Notes under the pieces: model-generated
Told to the model about the DNA's origin: nothing
Database searches by the model: none
The model's input: the letters and a program-made list of their open reading frames with translations, nothing else
Shown here: positions 23,116 to 31,784 of the stretch, one piece after another
Numbering within the stretch: position 1 is the first letter of the stretch
How the letters are laid out: every line of letters begins with the position of its first letter
Assembly (NCBI RefSeq): GCF_026625985.1
Contig: NZ_CP113116.1
Location: 3,782,001 to 3,846,000, forward strand
Reading direction: 5' to 3'
From: Mycobacterium sp. Aquia_213
Lineage (GTDB): Bacteria; Actinomycetota; Actinomycetes; Mycobacteriales; Mycobacteriaceae
DNA length: 64,000 nucleotides
Program-made: the position numbers and the translations under genes

Positions 23116-23793
23116 ATGGATATCTCCGGCGAGCTTGCCGAAATATCTTCCTACAAAGGGTTTTTCGCGCTGACCGTGGGCGGCGCGGGGACAGGTTGGC
23201 ACCCGGTCCGCCAGGACTACGCCGACGGCTTCGCCGGTTTGATCGACACCACCGCGAAGCGCTACAACACGACGGACGTACGGATCGGCGCCTCGCTGGT
23301 CCACCTCGGCCACGCCACCCGGCTGTGGTCACCGGTGCTGGCCTGCGCGTTGGCCCACGGCGTCGTCCCGGACCTCAAAGACCTGGAACGCGCCGACGAC
23401 GGCGCGCAGTTGCGCCTGCCCGAGCCCGCCGGAGAGCCGGTCGAGCACATCTCGGCGGAATTGTTGTATCGCCTTGTGGTGCAACACCATATGCAGCCGT
23501 TCGCGGCCGGCCTGCAGGTCAAACTGGCGCCCGCACTGCTGGCGGGCAACATTTCGTCCGCGCTCGTCGGCGCATCGCGCGCACTGCTCATGGCCCGGCC
23601 CGACCTGCGCGCGCGGATCGTCGAGAGCACCGAGTCGCTGCTGGAAACCGGCGTGCTGTCGGGATCCGGCGCGATCACCGGCTCACATCTGGGCTTCAAG
23701 CGCGACAGCTGCTGCCTGTTCTATCGCCTGCCCGGGCGATCCGTCTGCGGTGACTGCGTGTTTCGCGAGGCACCACGGTCCAGCAGGCGTTGA
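23116..23793 (+). CDS. FhuF-like [2Fe-2S] protein under cobalamin riboswitch control
   Basis: A 225-residue protein with no signal peptide or membrane helix. The C-terminus has CC-x10-C-x2-C (Cys199, Cys200, Cys211, Cys214: DSCCLFYRLPG...CGDC), the cluster motif of the FhuF ferric-siderophore reductase family. The body is helical, Ala/Leu-rich, as in FhuF/IucA-like proteins. The ATG at 23116 follows AGAGAGG at 23096-23102. FhuF reduces ferric siderophores in the cytoplasm, but here the gene is preceded by a B12 riboswitch, so a role in cobalamin reduction or uptake, or in a B12-sparing process, is a real alternative. It stands alone: the following genes are on the other strand. Confidence 0.85.
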   Translation: MDISGELAEISSYKGFFALTVGGAGTGWHPVRQDYADGFAGLIDTTAKRYNTTDVRIGASLVHLGHATRLWSPVLACALAHGVVPDLKDLERADDGAQLRLPEPAGEPVEHISAELLYRLVVQHHMQPFAAGLQVKLAPALLAGNISSALVGASRALLMARPDLRARIVESTESLLETGVLSGSGAITGSHLGFKRDSCCLFYRLPGRSVCGDCVFREAPRSSRR

Positions 23794-23845
23794 GTGTGCA
23801 GCCAGGGCGGGCAGTGTGCGCCCAGGGCGGCCTGGATGCACACTC
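23792..23845. repeat. Inverted and direct repeats downstream of the FhuF-like gene
   Basis: GAGTGTGCA (23792-23800) and TGCACACTC (23837-23845) form a 9-bp inverted repeat that begins at the stop codon. Inside, a 17-bp unit GTGTGC-NN-CCAGGGCGG occurs twice (23794-23810 and 23814-23830). It could serve as a terminator for the FhuF-like gene, and it looks like a dispersed mycobacterial intergenic palindrome; this needs a genome comparison. Confidence 0.55.
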
Positions 23846-23879
23846 GCGAGCGGGCGAGCGGGTCAGCGGGTAAGGCGGC

Positions 23880-24101
23880 TCACCACTGCTCGCGGGGCAC
23901 GTCGAAGTCGACGCACAACGCCCGCCAGACGTCGCGGGGTTCGGCGCCGTCCTCGATCGCCTGGGCGGCGGTCCGGCCCTCGAAACCCGGCAGCACGTGA
24001 TCTACCAGCACCGATGCGCCGTACGCCGCGCCAAACCGCAGCACCACCCGCTCGTTGAACTCCGTCAGCCGCACGCCAGCCAACATACCGAGCACGGTCA
24101 T
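23880..24101 (-). CDS. DUF3046 protein (Rv2738c-like)
   Basis: A 73-residue acidic protein of the actinobacterial DUF3046 family, with the typical RLTEFNERVVLRFG start, the LVDHVLPGFEGRTAAQAIEDG core and the DVWRALCVDFDVP end. The ATG at 24101 overlaps the stop of the glycosyltransferase gene (ATGA); internal ATG 24086 and GTG 24074 would give the shorter form seen elsewhere. The gene is usually near recA in actinobacteria. Function is unknown. Confidence 0.85.
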   Translation of the reverse strand: MTVLGMLAGVRLTEFNERVVLRFGAAYGASVLVDHVLPGFEGRTAAQAIEDGAEPRDVWRALCVDFDVPREQW

Positions 24102-25264
24102 TTCGCGAGCGCCAGCGCCTGGTGGCATACCCGCACCGGGTCGGCGACGCGGTGGAGGCCGGACGCGGCGGTGCGGGCGGCCTCGCGGTAGCGGGGGGTT
24201 GCCAACACGTCGTTGACCGCCTCCACCAACACCTCGGCGGTCAGCGGCCGAATCAGCCGCGCGCTGCCCTGCCGCATCACCCGGTTCGCGATCTCCCACT
24301 GGTCGCCGCCGCCGGGCACCACCACCAGCGGCACGCCGGCCAGCAGCGTCTTGGCCACCATTCCATGACCGCCGCCGCAGATCACCAAATCGGCGTGTGC
24401 CAGCAGCTCGTCCTGACGCCCCAGCCCGACGAGGGCCCACGGCGGCACGGTCAGATCCGGTCCGGCCAACCGGGACACCAGCAGGCGCGACCCCACCGGC
24501 AACGTCTCCCCCGGTGTCAGGCACCCCAGCGCGACTTCGGCCAGACCTTCGGTCCCGATCAAGGCGGTCGACGGCGCGATGACGATTACCGGCCCGGAGC
24601 CGGCGGGCACTTCGAGGATGTGATCGGTCGGCTCGAAGTGCAGCGGCCCGACCACGACGGCCTCGGCCGGCCAGTCCGGGCGGGACACTTCCAGCGCGGG
24701 CAGCGTGGCGATCAACCGTCGCAGCGGCCCGGGATCGCGCGCCGGCAGGCCGATCTCGGCCCGGGAGATCTCACGCTGCGCCAGGCCCGCACGCACCGAG
24801 CGCGCCGTCAGCGCCCGCATCGTGGCATCGCGCAGCCGGCCGCGGACGCCGGTACCGGGCGCCAGCCCGCTGCCGATCGGTGGCAACCCTTTCGACGGCA
24901 GGTACAGCGGGTGCGGGCTGAGCTCGATCCACGGGATCCCGAGCAGCTCGGCGGCCATGCCGCCGCCGGCCGTGATGACGTCGGACACCACCAGGTCGGG
25001 TGCCAGGTCGCGCAGCGCCGGCACGTTGAGCACCGCCATGGCGGCCGCACGCCGGTGGATTCGGGCCCCGGCGTCGAGGTCCTCGTCGGTCGCGGTGAGG
25101 CCGTCCAGCGCGACCGCCTCGATGCCGGCGGCGCGGGCGGCTTGGATCCATTCCTCGCCGGTGAACAGGGTGGGCTCGTCGCCCGCGTCCCGGAAGCGCT
25201 GACACAGCGCGATCGCGGGAAACGAGTGCCCGGGATCCGGCCCGGCGACCACGGCGACTCGCAC
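24098..25264 (-). CDS. UGT-type glycosyltransferase (Rv2739c-like)
   Basis: A 388-residue GT-B glycosyltransferase of the GT1 family. The N-terminal domain begins with the typical GPDPGHSFPAIALCQRFRDAGDEPTLFTG; the C-terminal donor site has ADLVICGGGHGMVAKTLLAGVPLVVVPGGGDQWEIANRVMRQGSARLI, the nucleotide-sugar binding signature. The acceptor is unknown; homologues modify lipids or small molecules. It is coupled by a 4-base overlap to the DUF3046 gene and divergent from the epoxide hydrolase gene. Confidence 0.87.
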   Translation of the reverse strand: MRVAVVAGPDPGHSFPAIALCQRFRDAGDEPTLFTGEEWIQAARAAGIEAVALDGLTATDEDLDAGARIHRRAAAMAVLNVPALRDLAPDLVVSDVITAGGGMAAELLGIPWIELSPHPLYLPSKGLPPIGSGLAPGTGVRGRLRDATMRALTARSVRAGLAQREISRAEIGLPARDPGPLRRLIATLPALEVSRPDWPAEAVVVGPLHFEPTDHILEVPAGSGPVIVIAPSTALIGTEGLAEVALGCLTPGETLPVGSRLLVSRLAGPDLTVPPWALVGLGRQDELLAHADLVICGGGHGMVAKTLLAGVPLVVVPGGGDQWEIANRVMRQGSARLIRPLTAEVLVEAVNDVLATPRYREAARTAASGLHRVADPVRVCHQALALAK

Positions 25265-25313
25265 CGCCTTACCCTGCCACAGCGCCCGGCGCCCACGCGC
25301 CTACGCTGGCACC

Positions 25314-25745
25314 ATGACCGAGCTGACTGGGACAGCCGTCGCGAACACGCGCACGGTCGAGACTTTTCTGAACGCCCTGATGGATGCGGACTTCGAGACC
25401 GCGGATGCCTCTCTGGACGACAACCTCGTCTACGAAAACGTCGGATTGCCGACGATCCATGGCCGGGCCCGAGCCATGAAGCTGTTCCGCCGCATGGACG
25501 GCCGCGCGGGATTCGAGGTCAAGTTCCACCGCATTGCCGCCGACGGCGACGCGGTGCTCACCGAACGCACCGACGCGCTGATCTTGGGCCCGCTGCGCCT
25601 GCAGTTCTGGGTGTGCGGCGTGTTCGAGGTGCACAACGGGCGAATCACATTGTGGCGGGACTACTTTGACTTCTTCGACATGACCAAGGCGTTGCTGCGC
25701 GGTCTGGCCGCGGTAGCGATTCCGTCGCTGAGACAGACGCTCTGA
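25314..25745 (+). CDS. ephG: Limonene-epoxide hydrolase family protein EphG
   Basis: A 143-residue cone-shaped-barrel epoxide hydrolase of the limonene-1,2-epoxide hydrolase type. The Asp-Arg-Asp site of the family is visible: Arg and Asp in TERTDALIL and the Asp in WRDYFDFFD. The M. tuberculosis enzyme (Rv2740) hydrolyses fatty-acid or sterol epoxides. Convergent with pspM, one base apart. In M. tuberculosis a PE_PGRS gene and Rv2742c lie between ephG and Rv2743c; both are absent here. Confidence 0.88.
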   Translation: MTELTGTAVANTRTVETFLNALMDADFETADASLDDNLVYENVGLPTIHGRARAMKLFRRMDGRAGFEVKFHRIAADGDAVLTERTDALILGPLRLQFWVCGVFEVHNGRITLWRDYFDFFDMTKALLRGLAAVAIPSLRQTL

Positions 25746-25746
25746 C

Positions 25747-26565
25747 CTAACGGCGCGGTAGTCCGCCGAGTTCGTCGAATGCCTGCGCCCAACCGGTCAG
25801 GCGATCGGTGGCCTCGACCAGTTCGGCCCGGTAGCGCTGGTGTGCGGCCGCGAGCCCGGCATCGGCGTTACCGTTCGCCGAAGAAACCAATTGCGCTGCG
25901 GCGGTGACCATTTCGTTGTACTGCCGGACGCCGGCGCTGAGCTGCGCGGTGAAGGCGTTGATGGTCGGCACCAGATACGCCCGCGACGATTCCGAGTTGT
26001 GCGCCGCGCGCTCCATCGACACCACTTCCGCGGCGGTGGACGCCATCGCCGCCGAGGTCCTGTTCGCCGCCGCGGTCAGGTCGCTGATCTCGGCGGCCGG
26101 CAGCATGGCGCCGCGCTCGATGACGCCCAGCAACGAGAAGAACCCGCGCTCGGAGGCGCCGAGCGCATACATCGCGGGTCGCGCCGCGGAGCCGGGGGGC
26201 GGCAGCCGGCGGGTGCTGACAGGCCGGCTGGCCGGCAGCGGCTCGGACTTCAGCCAGTGGTAGCGGAAGAACAACAACGTCGCGGGAATCACCTCGAGGA
26301 CCGCGATCGCACCGGTGATCTGCAGCAGCAACACGAACCAGCCCCACCACGCCAGCACGGCCGTGACCAAACCCCAGAACACGCTGCCGACGGCGAAGAT
26401 CCAGGCCCACCGCAGCGCGCGACGACGACGGCGCAACAGCCGGGCCCGCGGATCGGAGGCCGCGCTGATCTTCTGGGCGACGAAGCCGAAAAGGTCGGCG
26501 GCGGTGTCCAGCCCCTGCTGCAACACTGCCCGCACGAGGCCGTGCTGCGTTGCCTTCACCGCCAT
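25747..26565 (-). CDS. pspM: Phage-shock/envelope-stress membrane protein PspM
   Basis: A 272-residue protein (Rv2743c-like). A basic N-terminal region ending RRRRRALRW precedes two membrane helices (about 50-72 and 76-98), followed by a Pro-rich linker and a long helical C-terminal half. In M. tuberculosis the protein acts with PspA and ClgR in the cell-envelope stress response. It starts 18 bases after pspA, so clgR-pspA-pspM is probably one transcript. Rv2742c (PspN) is not present downstream. Confidence 0.86.
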   Translation of the reverse strand: MAVKATQHGLVRAVLQQGLDTAADLFGFVAQKISAASDPRARLLRRRRRALRWAWIFAVGSVFWGLVTAVLAWWGWFVLLLQITGAIAVLEVIPATLLFFRYHWLKSEPLPASRPVSTRRLPPPGSAARPAMYALGASERGFFSLLGVIERGAMLPAAEISDLTAAANRTSAAMASTAAEVVSMERAAHNSESSRAYLVPTINAFTAQLSAGVRQYNEMVTAAAQLVSSANGNADAGLAAAHQRYRAELVEATDRLTGWAQAFDELGGLPRR

Positions 26566-26583
26566 GTCACACCGACCGCTGGG

Positions 26584-27414
26584 CTACTGACCAAAGGGTT
26601 TCTCGGCGACCTGTCCATCGGCGCCCTCGGCGGGCGCGGGGGTGGCCGGGATGGCTCCGGGAGCCGCGGGTGTGCCGCCCGTCGGCAGGGCTTCGCCACG
26701 CATCGAGGCGCGGATCTGCTCGAGCCTGGAATGACCGGCCATCTCAACGCTGGCCTGCTGGACCTCGAGCATGCGGCCCTGCACGGAGTTCTGCGCGAGT
26801 TCGGCCGAGCCGATCGCGTTGGCGTAGCGCCGTTCGATCTTGTCGCGCACCTCGTCGAGGCTCGGGGTGTTGCCCGGGGCGGCGATCTCGCTCATCGACC
26901 GCAGCGACGCGCTGACCTGCTCCTGCATCTTGGCCTGCTCAAGCTGACTGAGCAGCTTGGTGCGTTCGGCGATCTTCTGCTGCAGCACCATGGCGTTGCG
27001 TTCGACGGCCTTTTTGGCCTGCGCCGCCGCGCCCAGGGCTTGGTCGTGCAGCGCCTTGAGGTCTTCAACGCTTTGCTCCCCGGTCACCAGCTGGGCCGCG
27101 AACGCCTCGGCGGCGTTCGTGTACTCGGTGGCCTTGGCGGCGTCTCCGGCGGCGGTGGCCTGGTCGGCCAGCGTCAGCGCCTGACGCACGTTGACTTGGA
27201 GCTTCTCGATGTCGGCCAGCTGCCGGTTGAGCCGCATCTCCAGCTGGCGCTGGTTGCCGATCACCTGTGCCGCCTGTTGGGTCAACGCCTGGTGGGTGCG
27301 CTGGGCTTCCTCGATGGCCTGCTGGATCTGGATCTTGGGGTCGGCATGCTCGTCAATTTTCGAGTTGAACAGCGCCATGACGTATTTCCACGCTTTGACG
27401 AACGGATTGGCCAT
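26584..27414 (-). CDS. pspA: PspA/IM30 family protein (35-kDa antigen)
   Basis: A 276-residue membrane-remodelling protein. The sequence is one long coiled coil from about 25 to 225 (KIQIQQAIEEAQRTHQALTQQAAQVIGNQRQLEMRLNRQ...) after the N-terminal amphipathic MANPFVKAWKYVMALF, and ends in a disordered Ala/Pro/Gly tail. PspA oligomers bind stressed inner membrane and, in mycobacteria, restrain ClgR. ATG 27414. Between clgR and pspM in the operon. Confidence 0.93.
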   Translation of the reverse strand: MANPFVKAWKYVMALFNSKIDEHADPKIQIQQAIEEAQRTHQALTQQAAQVIGNQRQLEMRLNRQLADIEKLQVNVRQALTLADQATAAGDAAKATEYTNAAEAFAAQLVTGEQSVEDLKALHDQALGAAAQAKKAVERNAMVLQQKIAERTKLLSQLEQAKMQEQVSASLRSMSEIAAPGNTPSLDEVRDKIERRYANAIGSAELAQNSVQGRMLEVQQASVEMAGHSRLEQIRASMRGEALPTGGTPAAPGAIPATPAPAEGADGQVAEKPFGQ

Positions 27415-27492
27415 GAGTTAGCTCCGCCTTCGCTTCTTGTGCCGGTTGGGCTTGCCGCTCAATTTAACGGGTTGGAGCCGATCGCCCCACCC

Positions 27493-27828
27493 TCAGGCCA
27501 CCGCGAGCGACGCAACCTGCGGGATGACCACCTTGGTGGTGGCGTCGATGGTGGACGCGCTGGCCTCGGCCGTCTGCGCGGCTGCCGCGCGTTCCTCGTT
27601 CGCCATCCGCTCACCGGCGTCGGTGAGCACCGTCGACAGCGGAACCTCCAACGCGTCGCAGATCGCGTTCAGCAGCTCGCTGGAGGCCTCCTTGCGGCCA
27701 CGCTCCACCTCGGAGAGATACCCGAGGCTCACCCGCGCCGTGTCCGATACCTCGCGCAGCGTCCGTCCCTGTGTCGTTCGGGCCAGGCGCAGCACCTCGC
27801 CGATGACCTCGCGAACCAATGGCGACAT
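27493..27828 (-). CDS. clgR: Transcriptional regulator ClgR
   Basis: A 111-residue XRE-family activator of Clp protease and envelope-stress genes. The HTH is TLREVSDTARVSLGYLSEVERG (about residues 22-43) and the C-terminus VVIPQVASLAVA carries the Ala-rich end that makes ClgR a Clp substrate. The ATG at 27828 follows AAGGAGAG; an upstream GTG/ATG frame is not needed. First gene of the psp operon and downstream of pgsA3. Confidence 0.94.
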   Translation of the reverse strand: MSPLVREVIGEVLRLARTTQGRTLREVSDTARVSLGYLSEVERGRKEASSELLNAICDALEVPLSTVLTDAGERMANEERAAAAQTAEASASTIDATTKVVIPQVASLAVA

Positions 27829-27885
27829 CCTGCTCTCCTTCGTCCGGCAAAGCCGCTCCATCAGGACAACGCCGGCACCGGCCGT

Positions 27886-28521
27886 CTAGGTTCCCGTCCG
27901 CCGCACTTCCTTGACGGTCGAGGCCACGTAGTCGATCCCGGTGACCACGGTCAGCACGATCGCGGCGGCCATCACCACCGAAGCCGCCACCAGGAACGGC
28001 CCCGACAGCGGCAGCACGAACAGCCCGATCGCCACCGCCTGGACAAAAGTCTTGAGTTTGCCACCCCAGCTGGCCGGTATGACGCCGCGGCGAATGACGG
28101 CCAGCCGCAACACCGTCACACCGATCTCGCGGATCAGGATCAAAATGGTCACCCACCAGGGCAGGTCGCCGAGCATCGACAGTCCCACCAGCGCGGATCC
28201 GATCAGCATCTTGTCGGCGATCGGATCGACGAATGCGCCGAATTCGGTCGCCATGCCGTAGTTGCGGGCCAGCAGGCCGTCCAGCCGGTCGGTGATGCAC
28301 GCCACCGCGAACACGACGAAAGCCACGATCCGCGCCACGGTTTCGTGGCCGCCCCCGGCGAACAATGCGAGCAGGAAGATCGGAACCAGCACCAACCGCA
28401 AAAGCGTGAGGACATTGGCCAGGTTGGCGATGCTGACGCGTCGCGCCACCGGTCCTGTCTGCGGCTGCCCCGACACGGCAACAGAATAGCTGTTGACCAG
28501 CGCACCCGCGCCAGATGTCAA
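27886..28521 (-). CDS. pgsA3: CDP-alcohol phosphatidyltransferase, phosphatidylglycerophosphate synthase type
   Basis: A membrane enzyme of 211 residues with the family signature DG-x2-AR-x8-G-x3-D-x3-D (DGLLARNYGMATEFGAFVDPIAD) at about 70 residues from the start, then four to five membrane helices. It transfers a phosphatidyl group from CDP-diacylglycerol to glycerol-3-phosphate. The start is uncertain: the M. tuberculosis protein contains the equivalent of YSVAVSGQPQTG, so translation should begin upstream of it, and the TTG at 28521 is the only nearby codon; the GTG at 28476 is the alternative. Divergent from argA by 11 bases. Confidence 0.85.
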   Translation of the reverse strand: MTSGAGALVNSYSVAVSGQPQTGPVARRVSIANLANVLTLLRLVLVPIFLLALFAGGGHETVARIVAFVVFAVACITDRLDGLLARNYGMATEFGAFVDPIADKMLIGSALVGLSMLGDLPWWVTILILIREIGVTVLRLAVIRRGVIPASWGGKLKTFVQAVAIGLFVLPLSGPFLVAASVVMAAAIVLTVVTGIDYVASTVKEVRRTGT

Positions 28522-28532
28522 TACTGTTACCC

Positions 28533-29051
28533 GTGACCGAACGTTCTCGGGATAGCCAGCAGGTCGTCGTCCGGCGCGCGCGAACATCTGACATACCCAC
28601 GATCAAGCACCTCGTCGACACCTATGCGGGCAAGATCCTGCTGGAAAAGGCCCTGGTGACGCTGTACGAGGCCGTCCAGGAGTTCTGGGTGGCCGAGCTG
28701 GACGCCCGCGTGGTCGGCTGCGGCGCGTTGCACGTGTTCTGGTCGGATCTCGGCGAGATCCGCACCGTCGCGGTCGACCCCGCGGCGACGGGCCACGGTG
28801 TCGGCCACGCGATCGTCACACGGCTCCTCGACGTCGCGCGCGAGCTGCAGCTGGAACGGATCTTCGTGCTGACCTTCGAAACCGAGTTCTTCGGCAGGCA
28901 CGGATTCACCGAGATCGAGGGCACGCCGGTCACCGCCGAGGTGTTCGAGGAGATGTGCCGCTCCTACGACATCGGTGTGGCCGAGTTCCTGGACCTCAGC
29001 TACGTCAAGCCGAACATCCTGGGCAACACCCGGATGCTGCTGCTGCTCTAA
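28533..29051 (+). CDS. argA: Amino-acid N-acetyltransferase (N-acetylglutamate synthase)
   Basis: A 172-residue GNAT enzyme that makes N-acetylglutamate, the first step of arginine synthesis. It is the short mycobacterial form without the amino-acid kinase domain. The acetyl-CoA loop is VAVDPAATGHGVGHAIV, and the GALHVFWSDLGEI and FFGRHGFTEIEG segments are conserved. The GTG at 28533 begins VTERSRDS, matching the orthologue start. It is divergent from pgsA3 and convergent with ftsK. Confidence 0.9.
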   Translation: MTERSRDSQQVVVRRARTSDIPTIKHLVDTYAGKILLEKALVTLYEAVQEFWVAELDARVVGCGALHVFWSDLGEIRTVAVDPAATGHGVGHAIVTRLLDVARELQLERIFVLTFETEFFGRHGFTEIEGTPVTAEVFEEMCRSYDIGVAEFLDLSYVKPNILGNTRMLLLL

Positions 29052-29054
29052 GCG

Positions 29055-31577
29055 CTACCCGCCGTCGTCATCGGATCCGTCGGCGTTGGCGCCGCCGCGG
29101 ATCAGCGCCAGCGTTCCGGCCAGCTCGTCGGGTTTGACCAGCACCTCGCGCGCCTTGGAGCCCTCGCTGGGCCCGACGATGCCGCGGGTCTCCATCAGGT
29201 CCATCAGCCGGCCGGCTTTGGCGAAGCCGACCCGCAGTTTGCGCTGCAGCATCGAGGTGGAGCCGAACTGGCTGGACACCACCAGCTCGACGGCCTGCAG
29301 GAAGACGTCCATGTCGTCGCCGATGTCCGGGTCGACGTCGGTGCGCTCGGCGGTGGGCTTGGCGGTGGTGACGCCTTCGGTGTATTCGGGTTCGGCCTGG
29401 TCCTTGCAGGCGGTGACGACGGCGTGGATCTCCTCGTCGGTGATGTAGGCGCCCTGCAGCCGGACGGTCTTGTTGGCACCCATCGGCAGGAACAGGGCGT
29501 CGCCCATCCCGATCAGCTTCTCCGCGCCCTGCTGGTCCAGGATCACCCGGCTGTCGGTCAGCGACGACGTCGCGAACGCCAGCCGCGACGGCACGTTGGT
29601 CTTGATCAGCCCGGTGACGACGTCGACCGACGGCCGCTGGGTGGCCAGCACCAGGTGGATGCCGGCGGCGCGGGCCTTCTGGGTGATCCGCACGATCGCG
29701 TCCTCGACGTCGCGCGGCGCGGTCATCATCAGGTCGGCCAGCTCGTCGACGATCGCGACCACATACGGGTACGGCCGGTATTCGCGCTGGCTGCCCAGCG
29801 GCGCGGTGATGGCGCCGGATCGCACCTTGGCGTTGAAGTCGTCGATGTGACGCACCCGCGACGCCTGCATGTCCTGGTAGCGCTGCTCCATCTCCTCGAC
29901 CAGCCAGGCCAGCGCGGCGGCCGCCTTCTTCGGCTGCGTGATGATCGGGGTGATCAGGTGCGGAATGCCTTCGTACGGCGTCAGTTCCACCATCTTCGGA
30001 TCGATCAGGATCATCCTGACCTCTTCCGGGGTGGCCCGCGTCAGCAGCGACACCAGCATGGAGTTGACGAAGCTGGACTTACCGGAGCCGGTGGAGCCGG
30101 CCACCAGCAGGTGCGGCATCTTGGCCAGGTTCGCCGAGATGAAATCGCCCTCGATGTCCTTGCCCAGCCCGATGATCAGCGGGTGGTGGTCGCGGCGGGT
30201 CGAGGGCGCGGTGAGCACGTCGGCCAGCCGCACCATTTCCCGGTCGGTGTTGGGCACCTCGATGCCGACGGCGGACTTGCCGGGGATCGGCGCCAGCATG
30301 CGCACGCTCTCGGTGGCCACCGCGTAGGCGATGTTCTTCTGCAGCGCCGTGATCTTCTCGACCTTGACGCCCGGTCCCAGCTCCACCTCGTAGCGGGTGA
30401 CCGTGGGACCGCGGGTGCAGCCGGTGACGGCCGCGTCGACCTTGAACTGGGTCAGCACCTCGCCGATGGCCTCGGCCATGACGTTGTTGGCCGCGCTGCG
30501 CTTCTTCGGTGGGTCGCCGGGGACCAGCAGCTCCATCGAAGGCAGCGTGTAGGGGCCTTCGACCACCCGGTCCTGCACCGGGGTGTCCTGCTTTTTGGCG
30601 GCACGACGGCGGGTCTTGGCTTCGCCGGGTCGCAGAGCGGGCTCGGGGATGGTGGGAGTTTCGTCCGGCAGCGGGTCGTCGAGGGCGACCGGCGCCTTGT
30701 CGGCCGACGGCCACGCCTGCGGCTCCTTGTCGAGCGCGCCGTCGTCGTAGTACCCGTCGGAAAAGTCTTCGCGCGCTTCGCCATCGGCGTAGTCGTAGTC
30801 GTCCTCGTCGGCGTAGAGCTCGTCCACGAACGGCGTGCCGAACAGTGCTCGCATCATTTCGGGCAGCTCGCGGATCGTCGTGCCGGTCAGCAACAGCAGC
30901 CCGAACATCGCACCGATGAACAACAGTGGCGCGGCGATCCACGGCGTCAGCCCGTCGGCCAGCGGGCCGCCGATCGCAAAGCCGATGAATCCCGCTGCGC
31001 GACGGCGTAATTCGGGGTCGCCCGGTGAACCCGACCAAAGGTGGCGCAGACCGAGCAGCGAAAAGCCGATCATGGCAGCGCCCAGGATCAGTCGCGGCCG
31101 CGCCTCGGGATTGGGTTGGGTGCGCATCAGCAGCACGGCCACCGCGCCCAGGACGGCCGGCAGCGCCAGGACGCCGGCACCGATGAACGTGCGCAGCACC
31201 GCGTCGACCCACGCGCCGATCGGTCGCGCGGCATTGAACCATGAACTCGCGGCGACCACGACGGCAAGGGCGAGCAGCACCAGCGCGATCCCGTCGCGGC
31301 GGTGGCCCGGATCGATGTCACGGGCCCGCCCGATCGACCGTGCCGCGCCGCCGGTCCCCCGGGCCGCCATCAGCCAGGTCGCCCGCAGCGCGCGCCCGCC
31401 GGTGATCCCGGCGGCGACGAGCAGGGACCGGTTGTGCCGCTTGGCCGGCCTGCTCGGCTTCCTGCCGGCCTTCTTGCGGGCAGGTGCCGGTCGCGCACTT
31501 CGTGACCCGCTGGAGCGCGAAGTGGCCTTTGACCTGCTCGTTCGAGTTCCGGAGCGGGCAGCGGTCTTACTAGCCAT
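29055..31577 (-). CDS. ftsK: DNA translocase FtsK
   Basis: An 840-residue septal DNA pump. A basic, Ser/Arg/Lys-rich N-terminus (1-60) precedes four membrane helices (about 90-270), an acidic linker (about 285-400), the RecA-like motor with Walker A GSTGSGKSS and Walker B-type VAIVDELADLMM, and the C-terminal gamma winged helix (QRKLRVGFAKAGRLMDLMETRGIVGPSEGSK). It starts at ATG 31577 (MASKTAARSG); the open frame further upstream is not conserved. It resolves chromosome dimers at division with XerC/D. Confidence 0.95.
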   Translation of the reverse strand: MASKTAARSGTRTSRSKATSRSSGSRSARPAPARKKAGRKPSRPAKRHNRSLLVAAGITGGRALRATWLMAARGTGGAARSIGRARDIDPGHRRDGIALVLLALAVVVAASSWFNAARPIGAWVDAVLRTFIGAGVLALPAVLGAVAVLLMRTQPNPEARPRLILGAAMIGFSLLGLRHLWSGSPGDPELRRRAAGFIGFAIGGPLADGLTPWIAAPLLFIGAMFGLLLLTGTTIRELPEMMRALFGTPFVDELYADEDDYDYADGEAREDFSDGYYDDGALDKEPQAWPSADKAPVALDDPLPDETPTIPEPALRPGEAKTRRRAAKKQDTPVQDRVVEGPYTLPSMELLVPGDPPKKRSAANNVMAEAIGEVLTQFKVDAAVTGCTRGPTVTRYEVELGPGVKVEKITALQKNIAYAVATESVRMLAPIPGKSAVGIEVPNTDREMVRLADVLTAPSTRRDHHPLIIGLGKDIEGDFISANLAKMPHLLVAGSTGSGKSSFVNSMLVSLLTRATPEEVRMILIDPKMVELTPYEGIPHLITPIITQPKKAAAALAWLVEEMEQRYQDMQASRVRHIDDFNAKVRSGAITAPLGSQREYRPYPYVVAIVDELADLMMTAPRDVEDAIVRITQKARAAGIHLVLATQRPSVDVVTGLIKTNVPSRLAFATSSLTDSRVILDQQGAEKLIGMGDALFLPMGANKTVRLQGAYITDEEIHAVVTACKDQAEPEYTEGVTTAKPTAERTDVDPDIGDDMDVFLQAVELVVSSQFGSTSMLQRKLRVGFAKAGRLMDLMETRGIVGPSEGSKAREVLVKPDELAGTLALIRGGANADGSDDDGG

Positions 31578-31784
31578 GGGGTCCAGCCTAGTCGCACTAG
31601 CCCCATATTCACCATCTGCCACACGGGTCACAAAACCGTGACAATTCGGACATCGGGGCGCCTCGGCGGGCCCCGAAATGACTGATACCACTGCCTTCCG
31701 CCCGCGGCGGACATGCCGGCAGCCGGCAATTCTCGGTGAGTAGGGTGACAACCATCCCCACCGTTACCCCTCAAGGAGCTCCGC

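Noticed and set aside
25840..28536. An 898-residue plus-strand open frame across pspM, pspA, clgR and pgsA3
   Set aside because: It is antisense to four recognisable genes, rich in His/Arg/Gln, with no domain: a codon-bias artefact.
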